This document shows, piece after piece, positions 23,846 through 34,749 of a stretch of DNA of 64,000 nucleotides. Every line of letters begins with the position of its first letter. Position 1 is the first letter of the stretch. The DNA is taken from the NCBI RefSeq assembly GCF_033297395.1, contig NW_027041823.1:2263302-2327301 (forward strand), read 5' to 3'. The notes under the pieces were generated by a model. That model did not search any database. It saw only the letters and a list, made by a program, of their open reading frames with translations, and was not told the origin of the DNA. A program made the translations under genes and the position numbers. Source of the stretch: Canariomyces notabilis (lineage: Eukaryota > Ascomycota > Sordariomycetes > Sordariales > Chaetomiaceae).

Positions 23846-23863
23846 ATGCATCGCGAGGCATGA
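23846..23863 (+). promoter_or_regulatory. Five-codon uORF overlapping the Whi3-like start
   Basis: ATG CAT CGC GAG GCA TGA: the stop TGA shares bases with the ATG of the main frame in the tetranucleotide ATGA at 23860-23863. The geometry would allow termination-reinitiation or repress initiation. Whether the transcript includes it is inferred from its position 12 bp upstream of the main start. Confidence 0.6.
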
Positions 23864-25566
23864 ACGGGGATCATAACCAGTCCAGTGCATCATCTGGCGC
23901 GCCCGCCAACGCTTTCGTGCCTCTGACGTCGAGCCGCGCAAGCCCATTCCCCGCGACCACCGTCGCGACAAAGAATGCAATGGCTGTACCGGCCTTTCTC
24001 CCGCCTGCGCCTTCTTATCGGACGCCTGTGACTGCTCCATCAATTTATACTCGGTCGTTCCCGACCGCCAATTCTTTCGATCGCGACGCGCAAAAGCAGC
24101 CTCCCAATGGATTCTCCACGACCCCTCCCACCCTTTCGTCGGCGCTGATCCGGAACCTCCCCCTCAACACTTCGGAGGAGTCACTGCGCTTGATGATGGT
24201 TTTCTCCAAAGACCTTGTCGAGGTCGAGGTTCTACCCGTCGAGCAGTCTGGAGACGCAGGTTTCCGATCTGCTATTCTCAGGTTCAAAAGCCCAGCCGGC
24301 GCGCAGGAAGCAAAGAACATGCTCGATGGCAAATCCAACATTTCTAACGACGCCGAGATGATTGTCGAGATCCTGGGCTCGACGAGTCCCACTTCCCTGG
24401 GCAAGAAATACGCGAATGACGCTATGATCCCTGCGGGCACATCGTCTGCGGCCCCGCCTGCGACCTCCTCGGCAGCTCCGTCGGCTCCGTCGTCGAGGCA
24501 CACATCGCGATTCAATGGAACATTTCAATCGCTCGAAAAGATGGCATCCCCGTTGAATACCATGTATGGAGATGCCCAAGTCCATGAAACAAACACGCAC
24601 TATCAAAATATCTTTTCTCCCCAGTCGCCAATCGGGAACCATCTCGCAAACTCCACCCAGGTCACCGGCAAATCGTTAATAGACTCAGCCGAGGACGACG
24701 AGACCAAGGAACTCTTGAAGGACCCCGTTGGGTTTGCTGAATTTGCCGAGAATGGCCTGCAGCGCCGCCAGACGGCCCCGCAAATCCCAATCACTCGCAT
24801 GGCAGGCCTCTCGCTGAACACGAATCCAACGACGGGCCATGTTCCAGTAACTCACTATGGCCACCCAGGGATGGGCAGTTTACCAGGGCTCTCTAATACC
24901 ATGTCCCCTACGTTGATGTCGGGCCCCGGCATGGTATACAACCCTTCGTTCCGAACAAGCAACTTCCCCCCTGCCAATCCGGCCGATCAGAACCCGCCAT
25001 GCAATACGCTCTATGTCGGCAATCTTCCTGTTGATACCTCGGAAGAAGAGCTCAAGGCACTGTTCTCGAAGCAACGGGGCTACAAACGGCTTTGTTTCAG
25101 GACTAAACAGAACGGGCCCATGTGCTTTGTTGAGTTCGAGGACGTGTCGTTTGCCACCAAGGCATTGAACGATCTCTATGGCCACCTGCTCCATAACAGC
25201 GTCAAAGGCGGCATCCGTCTGAGTTTCTCCAAGAACCCGCTCGGCGTCCGATCCGGCCAGACCTCTGGTCAGAGTGCCGCTGGAGCCATGGGCGGCATGA
25301 ACGGAATGCATCTCGGGTCTACTAGTGGCTTTACTACAGCTAGCGGCCCTCCGCCGGGACTTTCAGCGCCGCCTGGTCTCGGCATGAATCGAGCGGGATA
25401 CACTGGATCGCCCGGGCGAGGCCTTGGCCCGAACGGCATGTACAGTTCTCCCACCTCCACAGTCGGGCCGAGCAACCCGTGGGGAGGCGCGTACAACGGC
25501 ATCGGCCACGGACCCATGATGGCCGGCGCTGCCTCGGCCTATCCTCCGCATATGATGGGGAAATAG
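23860..25566 (+). CDS. Whi3-like RRM RNA-binding protein
   Basis: A single exon of 568 aa from the ATG at 23860. A first, divergent RRM-like fold spans about residues 90-175 (ALIRNLPLNTSEESLRLM ... AILRFKSPAGAQEAKNML). Ala/Ser/Pro/Thr-rich low-complexity segments follow. A canonical RRM (residues ~382-465) shows RNP2 LYVGNLP and RNP1-like GPMCFVEF, then FATKALNDLYG, matching the C-terminal RRM of yeast Whi3 (cell-size control, mRNA-binding condensates) and its fungal relatives. The Gly/Met/Pro-rich C-terminus is prion-like. The same frame stays open for another 211 codons upstream, but that part looks like pyrimidine-rich 5' UTR rather than protein. A 5-codon uORF overlaps the start, suggesting translational control. 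Role (mRNA binding, cell-cycle or polarity regulation) follows from the family. Confidence 0.9.
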   Translation: MNGDHNQSSASSGAPANAFVPLTSSRASPFPATTVATKNAMAVPAFLPPAPSYRTPVTAPSIYTRSFPTANSFDRDAQKQPPNGFSTTPPTLSSALIRNLPLNTSEESLRLMMVFSKDLVEVEVLPVEQSGDAGFRSAILRFKSPAGAQEAKNMLDGKSNISNDAEMIVEILGSTSPTSLGKKYANDAMIPAGTSSAAPPATSSAAPSAPSSRHTSRFNGTFQSLEKMASPLNTMYGDAQVHETNTHYQNIFSPQSPIGNHLANSTQVTGKSLIDSAEDDETKELLKDPVGFAEFAENGLQRRQTAPQIPITRMAGLSLNTNPTTGHVPVTHYGHPGMGSLPGLSNTMSPTLMSGPGMVYNPSFRTSNFPPANPADQNPPCNTLYVGNLPVDTSEEELKALFSKQRGYKRLCFRTKQNGPMCFVEFEDVSFATKALNDLYGHLLHNSVKGGIRLSFSKNPLGVRSGQTSGQSAAGAMGGMNGMHLGSTSGFTTASGPPPGLSAPPGLGMNRAGYTGSPGRGLGPNGMYSSPTSTVGPSNPWGGAYNGIGHGPMMAGAASAYPPHMMGK

Positions 25567-27480
25567 CCGTCGTCCACTTAATCCCATAGGGCGAGCTCTG
25601 CTCCTGTTTTGCGCGGCGTTGGTGGATTCATGAGGGGCGTTGGGGTGATATCCATTTTCTCTAGTTTGTTTCTTTGCTCAACAAGCCATTCGGACGGCCG
25701 TTCATTGTGACTGGCTCCAGCTGTTCGGAGGTCTCACACCTCAGCGCCAGGTTTTGATCCGAACTGGGCAATCAGGACCGAACGTTGACCGGCCATTGCT
25801 TGCTTGCATGGCATTCCGCGGGCATTCATGACACTGCACTCATAGGCGCTTGGTCTGAGATCAGGATCTCTCTGTCTTGACATGGAACGATTCCCCCCTT
25901 TCGCGATGTTTCGTTGGCTTCGTTGCATTTTGTTGGTTGTTTTTGCTGGTTCATTTTCGGGCCGGAGCATCAGAGTCATAGAGGATTGCTTTCATCATCC
26001 CTTTTTGGGCATTGGGAGAGAAGAGTAACTCTTGGCTTCTTTTTTTCCGGGGACTCTTACACCTCTCAAGGCGATTGCCTCGCGGCTCTTGACCTCGGGT
26101 CCTACACGCACACACGCAACTCACATACGTACATCAGTCATGGCAAGCAGGGCGCAGGTCAAGGGAGGCCGAAAAAAGGAGGGGAAGAATATTGCCGATT
26201 TATGTGGCCACACGGCGTTGCGATCAGGTTTATCATCATCCCAGAAGGCACTCGAGCATTCAACGATTACGGATCTTCGTGTATGTCCGGGGAACGGGAC
26301 CCGGGAGGAGTTCAGGCAAAGGTCGGCATGGTTTTACAACATGACCGGAGGGACAAATGGGTGGGTGGGAGTGGAGTTCTTAATCTTTTCCGTGCTTTTG
26401 CAAGCAGATTCGAACAAAACAAAGCAAGCGAACAGTTATGAGATCTGAATCCTTAGCGTATCGCGCCGTTTCCCTAGCTCTCGGTGCGTAACGTCGGGTT
26501 AGTCTCTGTACGACGGACGAAGCGAACGAATTCCCACCATCCCCGGTTTCATTATTAATGGCGTGCACGGTTCCGAGGTGAAATGGTGTATGGGTTTACT
26601 GAATCTCCTTTTCCGATACAAGCGCAAATGGCAAAGAGAAACAAAATCAAAAGGAAGAACGCGGCTTATGGATACCATCATCGCAAGAGCCAAACAGCTG
26701 CACATCTGGGACGGGATACCGACAAAAGACTTGGGAAGGGAGGGAGGATTTGATGTAGCACTTACATGAGCTAAACGGATTTGCATGGAGGGTTCATTTC
26801 ATTGCTGGTTTGATCTGGGTCGGCGGTTTTCTCACCTTTTGGTTCGGTTCCCCCTTTATTCTTTCAGCATTCGAGGGCCAGTTCGCTGGTCTCTCCTTTT
26901 ATTTTCTTTCCCTTCTCAATCCCCCTTTTCAGTTTGAAGGGGACCCCTTGATATTTGGTATGCCCCATTTTATTCTTTTATTCTTCCCCAACATTGGCGC
27001 GATGGGGTGTTGCTGCGAACGGCAGAGGTGGGCTGAGAAGACCCGCAGGCTTTTTTCAGCTGCTGCGCCAGGAGCGGTAATGTTTTGGTGGCATGTAGCA
27101 TGGGCGCTATGCTTTGAGGGCTTCATGTCATGGCAATGGTGTTTCTTGGTCGGTTGATGGGTTTCATTCATGCGTTGAGGTACGATAGCTGCGATATCTT
27201 TTTGCTTCACCCATATAGAGCAGGTCATTTTGAGGGCAATATACCTGGACGGGTTGCGGATTTGATCTCGCTTCTTCTGTGGGGGCTACCGATCACTTAC
27301 CGGAAATCGATTATGTGCTGTCGACGTGTGTTGGATGCCGCTATCGCTTGGGTACTTGAAGGTTCCCTATGGTATCCCACACTCTTGTTTCTCGCCGTAT
27401 GAGGCTGTAGATCAAAGGCTCGTCTACATCGACAACCTTCCATTGATGCCAGCAACAAGACCGAACAAGATAGATCACCA
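25567..27480. other. Convergent intergenic region, probably long 3' UTRs
   Basis: 1.9 kb lies between the 3' ends of the Whi3-like (+) and Zn2Cys6 (-) genes. It is T-rich with no recognised coding content; open frames of 175 and 138 codons overlap each other at 25914-26448. A long 3' UTR of the Whi3-like mRNA is the simplest reading. Confidence 0.5.
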
Positions 27481-30328
27481 TCACAGCGCCTGAGTATCGT
27501 AGTTACCACCAGCTTGCATCGCCCAGCCCATCGTCATGGCCGCCCAGAAGTCATTCTGCACATCGGCAGCATCTAATCCGTCCAGGCCTAGCCCTTCGAC
27601 TGCTTCCCCGCTCCCTCCCGGCCGTCCGCCGGCAGATATCGAACTCCCGCCGAGGTTGCTGGCAAATGTCTCGTCCCAGTATGGGTAATATGGCTCCAGA
27701 CTGCCGTCCATCATGGGACACCCTTGGTACAAGCTTGAAAGTCTCCCGCCGGGCGCCTCAGCAGGAGGAATAGTCGAGAAACCCGAATGCAGGTCCATGG
27801 CGGACTGAGCTTGTTGCTCCTCTAACCTTGCCAGCCGCCTCAGATACTTCTTCTTGACCATGTCTAGCACAATCTTCATGGCGCTGAGCAGATCCATGCT
27901 AGTCCTCTGCCCACCAACTCCCCCACCTCCTCTCCCTTCACTGCCATCACTGCCCTTACTGCTCCGACCACTACTACTAGTACCCAAACCAGCCGGCGCC
28001 GCACCACCGTCGCCCATCCCAGCCAGCCGATCAAGGTACTCCCCGAACCCGACCAAGCCTCGCGCGGCACGGTCGTCCCAGCCCGGATAATCCGCCAGGG
28101 GGAACGACATGCGAAAGCCCAGGATGACGGAGAGGATCAGGGCGGCCCACTCGATGCCGATAAAGGCGTTGAGCTCGGCTGTTGGAAGGGACAGGAAGTA
28201 CTCGTACAGCGCGTGCAGGCGGGGGATGGCCGAGAGGATGCGGGCGTGGTCCGAGGAGGCAGCACCGTGACCGTGAGCGTGACCGTGCGGGTCCGTACTA
28301 CCAGTAGTAGTAGTAGTTGGCGGTGGTGGTGGCTGTGGCCGCTTGGGCTTGGTCGAGGGGAGTTTGAGCAGCGGTGCGCTTGGGAGGAACATGCGTGTGA
28401 AGAGGATGGAGATGCGTGCGGATGCTGAGAGGTGGTTTGGTTAGGGGAGTCTTCTGGCATTGGGGGGAGTGTGTTGTACTGTACATACGGGTAGCTGCGA
28501 TCTCGGGGGGCATCCGGGTTTCATACTCGGCCAGCTCAGTCTCCATGCCCCGGATCATCAGGCTGATTTGGTACTCGCTTTGTGAATGGCCGCGTTGTAT
28601 CCGGCAGAGGGTGTTTGCCTCTTCTACGAATCGCTGGAGGCGGACCTGCCGAACTAATGTTTGATCGCCCCTGAGCTTGCTGTGTGCCTCGAGCAAGTCG
28701 CAGCACCTGGCTGTGTACTCGGTGTAGGTGAGTGAGGGGGTGCGGTTCCAGATGGCGCTATTTCTGGTGAACGAGTCAGCATAAGGAAGACTGGGAACTA
28801 GTAACGGACATGGCATACGAGGATGAGAGGTAATAGCTTCCCAGGTACAGCCTGATCTGCTCAAGCCGTTCTGGCGCAGGGGGCACATTCATAGAATAGA
28901 TACCGGGATCTTGATCCAGCTCTAAGTCCGAGACAATGTCGACGACCATGCGCAGGTACTGGAACGCCTGCTTGCTTTTGGGTCTGAGGTGGAACGGGTA
29001 CCTGTCGAGGTCAGTTTGTGTCTATAAGCTCGTAAAAGAAACGAGTGCTTTAGAGAGATCTTGGCCGAGCCGGGTACTCCAAGGGTCGCGATGAGAAGCG
29101 AGGAAAAGCGTCGTCCACTCACCAAGCAATGTAAACAAGCAGCCCCTGAAGCAACTCCAAACTCCTCTCGCCCCCCGCCACAAACTTGAGCCCCAAAATC
29201 TTCCTAAACTCCTCGTCATACAAGCTGTGCCCCTGCAGGGTCCGGCTTCCACTCGCGGCCGCGAGAATGGCCAGCAACACAAAGGGCTTTTCCTTAGCCA
29301 TGCTAGTCACCGTGGCCGCCTCAGAAACCTCGACGCAATGGAAATGGCCCAGCATGACTTTGCGAAAGGTCGCCAACAGCTTACTAGCCGAGTCGAGGTT
29401 GAATCGCGGCTGGATGCCCAGACTGGTCGCCAGCGTCCTTGGCTTGGTGCTTGTGGTGGTCTTGCCGCCCTGCTCCTGAGTCTGAGCCTGAGTCTGCGGG
29501 AGGGCGGTACTAGTACTAGTAGTGGTGGTGCTGCTGGGCGGGGTGGGCCACTCGCGCGGGCCCTGGTCCATGTTCATGTCCATACCCTGCGCTCCAAAGT
29601 CGTTGGCGTCGTAGTAATACTCGTCACCATGATCGTCACCCCCAGACATTAGTGGCGCTAGCTGGTCGATGGCATCCTCGTGGGCCAGGCGAAGTGCCTC
29701 GAGGTGGTCGACCACGTCGTCGTCGTCGTTGGGTGGCATGGGTATGTCGATTGTGAAGGTTTTGGAGGGTCCCGGTGGCGGGGGAGGGTGAGAAGCGGTG
29801 GCTTGTGTGTCGGAGGGAGCAGAGGAGGCGGCTGCTATGTCTTCTGGTCTTTGGGGGGGACGGCGCAGAGGATCAGTTTAGGAGGAGGCTCATAAGAGGG
29901 AAGGGTGTTGAGGACACTTGGTCAATGAAAGACAAAGGAGGTAGTAGGCAATTGTCTTACCGCTTGGGCTGCCTAGGCCGACGTGTTCGAGGGCCAGTCC
30001 TGAAGACACACTCTCGTTTGGAACCAAGGCACCTGATAAGTTGTACCAAAATCAGCAAGGGAGGAAAACGATGAGATGTGGAGGACGGCATGGAAAGGGA
30101 ATTGCTTGGGCTCGTGTATTCGGTGGGGCAGATAAAAACAAATACAGTAACGAGGTGTTGAAGGAGGATCGGGCCGTGGTCTGGCCTACAGCCTAACGTT
30201 ACCTACCTCCTGCATATCCCAAGCTGGTTGCTGGCCTGGCACTTGACCTTAGCGGACCGACAGGCCTCGCATGCGTTGTTATTGCGAGGGCCTAAGATTG
30301 CCCTACTCGAGTTCTCTGCCGTCTCCAT
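27481..30328 (-). CDS. Zn2Cys6 fungal transcription factor
   Basis: Six exons (30328-30207, 30032-29961, 29848-29123, 29001-28819, 28763-28489, 28424-27481) give 773 aa with every phase closing. The DNA-binding domain is complete at Cys20, 23, 30, 39, 42 and 49 (C-x2-C-x6-C-x8-C-x2-C-x6-C; core ACEACRSAKVKC then CRRCLGSKREC). It is split by intron 1 within codon Arg41, just before the fifth cysteine. A basic linker (RTRRPRQPKR) and an acidic/low-complexity segment (DDDDVVDHLEAL) follow. The middle and C-terminal regulatory region (FNLDSASKLLATFRKVM, YPFHLRPKSKQAFQYLRMV, QIRLYLGSYYLSSS) resembles the fungal-specific TF domain. The third-exon acceptor (CCAAAG) is weak but is the only one fitting phase, about 27 nt after a CTGAT branch. 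Target genes cannot be inferred. Confidence 0.9.
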
Positions 30329-31029
30329 GCTCGAGACTGGTCTGTTGGAGGCTTAGTGAACACAAAGTGGCCCAACTTCAAGACGAGCTTGAAGCGATCA
30401 GCTGAGCTAGCTAAGGTAACGTGCGAACTGTGTCGTTTGGAATCAGGGTTCCTTGTGGAACTCCGGCCAAGGTCGGGATCAATCTGAACAACTGCTGGTG
30501 GAACGTCGTAAGGTTTCGGTGTTAACTTCCGATGACAATCGGCGGTTGAAAAGGGGCTTGGTGGAGCCAAGACCGAGTGAGGTCGGACTCGTGGGTTCCG
30601 GGTCGCGGAGGAGTGGAGTGAGAAAGTCTTGGCCTCCGAAGCGCTCCGGAGTATAAGGTGGATCCATCTCCAATGGACCGAAACGCGGGGATTGATGCAT
30701 TGTTCCCGTAATCCAACTGAAATCATTGGACTTCAGGGGCTGCGATGGAATATCACTTTTTTAATCAGAATTGACCTCCCAATCGACCGTGTCTCTCAGC
30801 ACCATTAGCTGATGGCTGCTCTCCAAAGAGCTCAACGCAATGCTAAGTGCTAACCAAGAAAAGGAACAGTGTAGAGTTAGTATACAGCACCATTGCTTTC
30901 CTCCCGGCCCATCACAAAGTTAGACGCATCTCCGTTACAGACAAGACAGAATAATCAATTCTGCTCCACCGCCCTCTTCTACATCTTGAGGATAAGGTAG
31001 GTGATGACACCGGATGCCCGCCTGTCATC
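30329..31029. other. Intergenic region, nothing recognised
   Basis: Promoter of the Zn2Cys6 gene and 3' flank of the next minus-strand gene. Overlapping short frames on both strands at 30292-30726 are uninformative. Confidence 0.5.
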
Positions 31030-33033
31030 TTAGCTCAAATCCACCACCATCACCGCCTCCTCGGCACACCTAACCACCTCACAAAGCGCCCTCATGAGCA
31101 CAGTATCAGCCGCGTTGTCCTCTTTTCGTCCCTGTCCCTGCGCCTCCAAGTCCACCCGGCCGCCCCCGATGGGAGCCCCCCTCCTGAGCGTGGCAACCAA
31201 CAAGGCAATACACCTCGCCAGCCCGGCCTGGACCTCCCGCATCGTGGCCGAGGCATCCGCGCCGCCATTCCCGTTGCCGCTTCCGCTTCCGCTTCCGCGT
31301 CGGCTATGGCTGTGGTTGTGGCTGGTTCCCTTGGCCGGTGAGCGACTCGGCGCTCGAGTGAGCATCGGTCGGCGGCGGTGGCCGTCGTTGCTCTGGCGGC
31401 TGGTGGCCTTGGTTGCGGGACCGGCATCCTCCATGCCCAATACGCTGGCTGCCTTGTCAGGGATTCTTATGTTGTCACGGTTGTGGCCGTCTACTGGAGC
31501 GCCGCGGTTGCTATGCTGATACTGATGCTGTCGGTAATGCTGATGGCTTTGTGGAGGGGCGGGTGGACACAGAGAGGTGATGTAGTTGTAGGCTACAAGG
31601 TGGGCGAAAAGGGCGTCGCAAAGGTAGTCGGATGCGGCGGGGAAGACGTTCTTGATGGGCGCCCAGCTTGGCATTGCTGCGGTTCGGTTGGCCAAGCTCA
31701 ATGTTGATATGTTGTTGGCGTTTTGTGGGCTTCTTGGAGCGTATTGAGAATGATGCTGAGACTGGTGTTGGTGCTGCCTCAGCCAGGCCAGGTTCCAGCG
31801 CTTGGTTTGTTTTGCATTGCTTGAAATGGATGATAGAGAAGATGATCTGTCATGGTGGCTTCGAAGATGATGATCTAGGTCGGCTCGGTGCTTGAGTTTC
31901 TTGGAGTAGCTGCGGATTGTCTCGATCGAGAAGCTTGAGGATAGGAGCATCGTCTCCGGAAAGCAGGAGATCGATACTTGCAGGCTCTCTACCACTTCAG
32001 GAGGCAACGGTATGCCTGGCATCGACGTATTCGGCAGATATGGCAGGGTGTTCTGTGCCAAAGCCGGCGTTTCAGCCCTCTCATCGATCCACTGACCCAA
32101 GTTAGTCGGTTTTCGCATCGGGGAGAGCGCATGCTGTTCGGGGTCGAGTCTCTCGCCGCTGTGCATCGCTAGAGGAGCGGAGGGTGCATGGATGTGCCGA
32201 ACCATCTTGTCTTTACCGACCGGGCTTATCAAAGATTGCCCAGCTACGTTGACGACACTTCTACCACTGAATTTTGTTCGTAGAAATCGTTCATGATGTG
32301 GAGCTTGGCCTGATATCGGAGGTGAATTGACCGCTGTTGTATCCTGAAGATCGGACGTCGAGTGAGCTGATCCCTCAACGTGACGGTCTCTTCCCGTGAA
32401 GGCTTGTTCATGGGTCGCTGGCACTGATGGCGGGATGTTGATAATACGCGGCTTCTCCAGGCGCACCTGGTTGGGCGACGTGTGTGGTTGCAAGTCATCG
32501 CCGTAGCGAGCAACAGGAAAATGCAAGGCGGTGGTGGTGCGCGCCCTGGATATTTCACTAGCAGTGTCCGGCGAAGAGTCTGAGGAGTCGTTACCGCCGC
32601 CATCCAGCCCAGGATGAGGAAGAGCAGACATCGAACAACTGTAGCGAATTCCTGAGCCAAGCTCGGCTTGCCGAGAATCAACCCGGGCCCCGTACCAGGC
32701 CCTAGGCCTAACGCTGTCCATTTTCGGCGAGGATGGCGAGGGTGGCTTTTGCGAAGAAAGGGAAGAGCAGCGGCCGGAAACGGACGTTGCCTCCGTTATA
32801 ATAGACCGCCCCCTGGTTCGGATCGAAGCGGGTTCCATTCCCGCAGACGCAAGACTGGACGAGTCTGAGAGTTCCCCTTGTACTCTTGGGCGCGTGTCAT
32901 GACGGCGCAGCATATCCAAGTCCATCCCGGCTTTCAGAATCGGTTGTGTCCGAAGCTGGTCGACTGAGTGCTGGGGTCGGCGGCCGGCTTGTTCTGGAAC
33001 CGCCGGTTCTCGGAAACCCGGCCGTTCATTCAT
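31030..33033 (-). CDS. Fungal-specific protein of unknown function
   Basis: A single open frame of 667 codons from ATG 33033. The first ~330 residues are hydrophilic, rich in Ser/Pro/Arg, and look disordered. A folded-looking block begins near IPLPPEVVESLQVSISCFPETMLLSSSFSIETIRSYSKKLK, continues through WAPIKNVFPAASDYLCDALFAHLVAYNYITSLC, and ends with helical segments (REVQAGLARCIALLVATLRRG, LCEVVRCAEEAVMVVDL). His/Gln runs (QHQHQSQHHSQ) and a Ser/Gly repeat interrupt it. I do not recognise a named domain. The conserved-looking blocks and the Cys in FPETMLL-flanking sequence suggest a Pezizomycotina-restricted family. A splice acceptor-like TTCTTCAG lies just upstream of the ATG (about 33046), so an additional 5' exon or 5' UTR intron is possible. 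Confidence 0.75.
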   Translation of the reverse strand: MNERPGFREPAVPEQAGRRPQHSVDQLRTQPILKAGMDLDMLRRHDTRPRVQGELSDSSSLASAGMEPASIRTRGRSIITEATSVSGRCSSLSSQKPPSPSSPKMDSVRPRAWYGARVDSRQAELGSGIRYSCSMSALPHPGLDGGGNDSSDSSPDTASEISRARTTTALHFPVARYGDDLQPHTSPNQVRLEKPRIINIPPSVPATHEQAFTGRDRHVEGSAHSTSDLQDTTAVNSPPISGQAPHHERFLRTKFSGRSVVNVAGQSLISPVGKDKMVRHIHAPSAPLAMHSGERLDPEQHALSPMRKPTNLGQWIDERAETPALAQNTLPYLPNTSMPGIPLPPEVVESLQVSISCFPETMLLSSSFSIETIRSYSKKLKHRADLDHHLRSHHDRSSSLSSISSNAKQTKRWNLAWLRQHQHQSQHHSQYAPRSPQNANNISTLSLANRTAAMPSWAPIKNVFPAASDYLCDALFAHLVAYNYITSLCPPAPPQSHQHYRQHQYQHSNRGAPVDGHNRDNIRIPDKAASVLGMEDAGPATKATSRQSNDGHRRRPMLTRAPSRSPAKGTSHNHSHSRRGSGSGSGNGNGGADASATMREVQAGLARCIALLVATLRRGAPIGGGRVDLEAQGQGRKEDNAADTVLMRALCEVVRCAEEAVMVVDLS

Positions 33034-34749
33034 ATGGAAACAGGACTGAAGAAGGAAGGAAAGTCAGACGGTCAATGCCTGTGATACAGCAATCACTTCG
33101 AAAAGCCTAGAGATCGCTCATAGGCAACTCAAGCTGATTGCAATTAGCCATAGACCCTCCGAGCTCCTTGAGGTGAACTCGGCAAGGCAGCTTGGAGCGG
33201 TAGCAGTGATTGACTGAGCAGATGAGAATAACATGAATGGTAACAAGTCCCTCACACCAAGAAGTAATCGCAAAGGCTTGTCGTATCGACTGTGCAGATC
33301 TCCTGGCTTGTGGGACTCCAGACTCGGGTTCCCGCATCGGCGGCCGATGGTGTCGGTAAGGAGTTTTCGTCGACTGGGACGGTGTCTAAGGGGTCAGCCA
33401 GTGCCTCCTTAGAGGGTGGGAAGACGGGTCGTTGAGTCTGTTCGTTCCCTTCTGGGCGAGAATAGGCAATTCATGGCATATAATAGGTTCCACATTGTAA
33501 CACCTCAGTGGGTTGGTGTTGCTCATCGGAAGCGATGGTGTCGCGAGTGACCCCAGTGTTAGCGCATTCGAGGAAGAACATGAGCACAGATTGGCGAAAA
33601 TGACCGGATATGCTATGACACCGAAAAGCAACATCGACAAAGTCATATCTTCCCAGGACGTGTGTGTCTGCGTCGTGCGGCACCCGGTGCTGGCGCATGC
33701 AACCGACGAGTACTACATGCTGCACGGGAACAGGGCCACTGCAGCTGTGAATGCGCCAGAGCTGCTTTTGGTGAACAGTCTCGAATTGAGTAGGCAAGCG
33801 ATGAGAAGCGGGTAAGTGCATTACGCACCGAGGAAAGCGTGATGATATTGAACGGCCAAATCGGGGGCGGGAGGCGTTCCGACGGCCGTGCGGTTGAAAC
33901 TTTCAAGAGCCAAACAGACCTCTCTTGTCCTGAATCTGTTTTGCTCTGACGCTGGCGACATCCATCTGCCTTTAATAGTATCGACCTCCCTCTCCACGTC
34001 CCTACGGATCTGGAATCTTGAATCTTGCATCGCGCTTGCATTGCGTTAGACAACACGCAATGGTCTGCGTCGGTGACACGATACACGAGATACGCCAACC
34101 GGCAATGATCTTCGGTCATGCCGTCCCCTAATTTACCACGCAAGCGCGTGCCTGGTTGTGTCGGGTAGGTACCTAGTATCCACAGTAAATCTTTCGGGAA
34201 CGTGCTTGCCTTACTCACTACATAGGCTGCCCATTCCATTGGACATTCCAATTCCCAAAGACTCAGAAACAGTTTCGTACCGCATTGAGCAAGCCAGACA
34301 GGAAGTCGTGAGTGGAGTTAGTGGATCGGGATGTTCCTGCCAAGGTTCCCTTGCAGTGGTGGTACGGTACAGGGTCCGTAGAGGTGCTGTACTGTACAGT
34401 ACATACGTTACTTACAATAGGAAATATCTGTATTGAATTGAAGTGAATAGGTAACTTACAGTACGGCTAGGGTGCTCTTCTGAGGTTGACGGGAATCTCA
34501 TCCTAGGCTCCCCACACCAAGATCAGAGCTTTCATTGCAAGGGGGCGATGAAAGAAGATACACCTGAATAAGTTTCTCAACACCAAACACCAAGGGAAAG
34601 TGACAATTGCCGTACCGGTCGACCAATTCCCAAAATATCCTCGCGAGTTGGTTCACTACCACTTCAGTCTTGACGTCGACGACCTTCATTTTCTGTCATA
34701 CCGACTGTTTTTGGAGTGTGCAGCCCCTGAACACGGGGCGTCGGCAGCA
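33034..34749. other. Divergent promoter region, possible 5' exon of the upstream gene
   Basis: It contains an open frame on the minus strand at 33337-33107 (76 codons) that could belong to the unknown gene's 5' part, though it ends in a stop before any good donor. A TGTACTGTACAGTACA palindrome is at 34388-34403. No other gene is recognised. Confidence 0.5.
34388..34403. repeat. 16-bp perfect GTAC palindrome
   Basis: TGTACTGTACAGTACA is fully self-complementary and lies about 350 bp upstream of the IPI3 start. Confidence 0.8.

Larger units (their letters stand above)
17924..23859. other. Gene desert of 5.9 kb
   Basis: I recognise no protein or RNA gene here. Open frames up to 180 codons (18912-19454) exist but show no family motif and overlap equally long frames on the other strand. 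Items seen: a GTAC palindrome at 20767-20784, (TACAG)n at 22852-22870, an imperfect duplication at 21363-21444, and a tRNA-like A-box lookalike at 20518. The last ~600 bp (23230-23859) is pyrimidine-rich and is probably the promoter and long 5' UTR of the Whi3-like gene. The remainder may hold decayed repeats or a long non-coding RNA. Confidence 0.5.

Noticed and set aside
25914..26448. Two overlapping 138-175 codon frames downstream of the Whi3-like gene
   Set aside because: Different frames of the same AT/GT-rich DNA with no recognisable protein; better explained as 3' UTR.
33643..34251. 202-codon minus-strand frame
   Set aside because: Composition and content unlike the neighbouring genes, with no family features; overlaps another frame on the plus strand.
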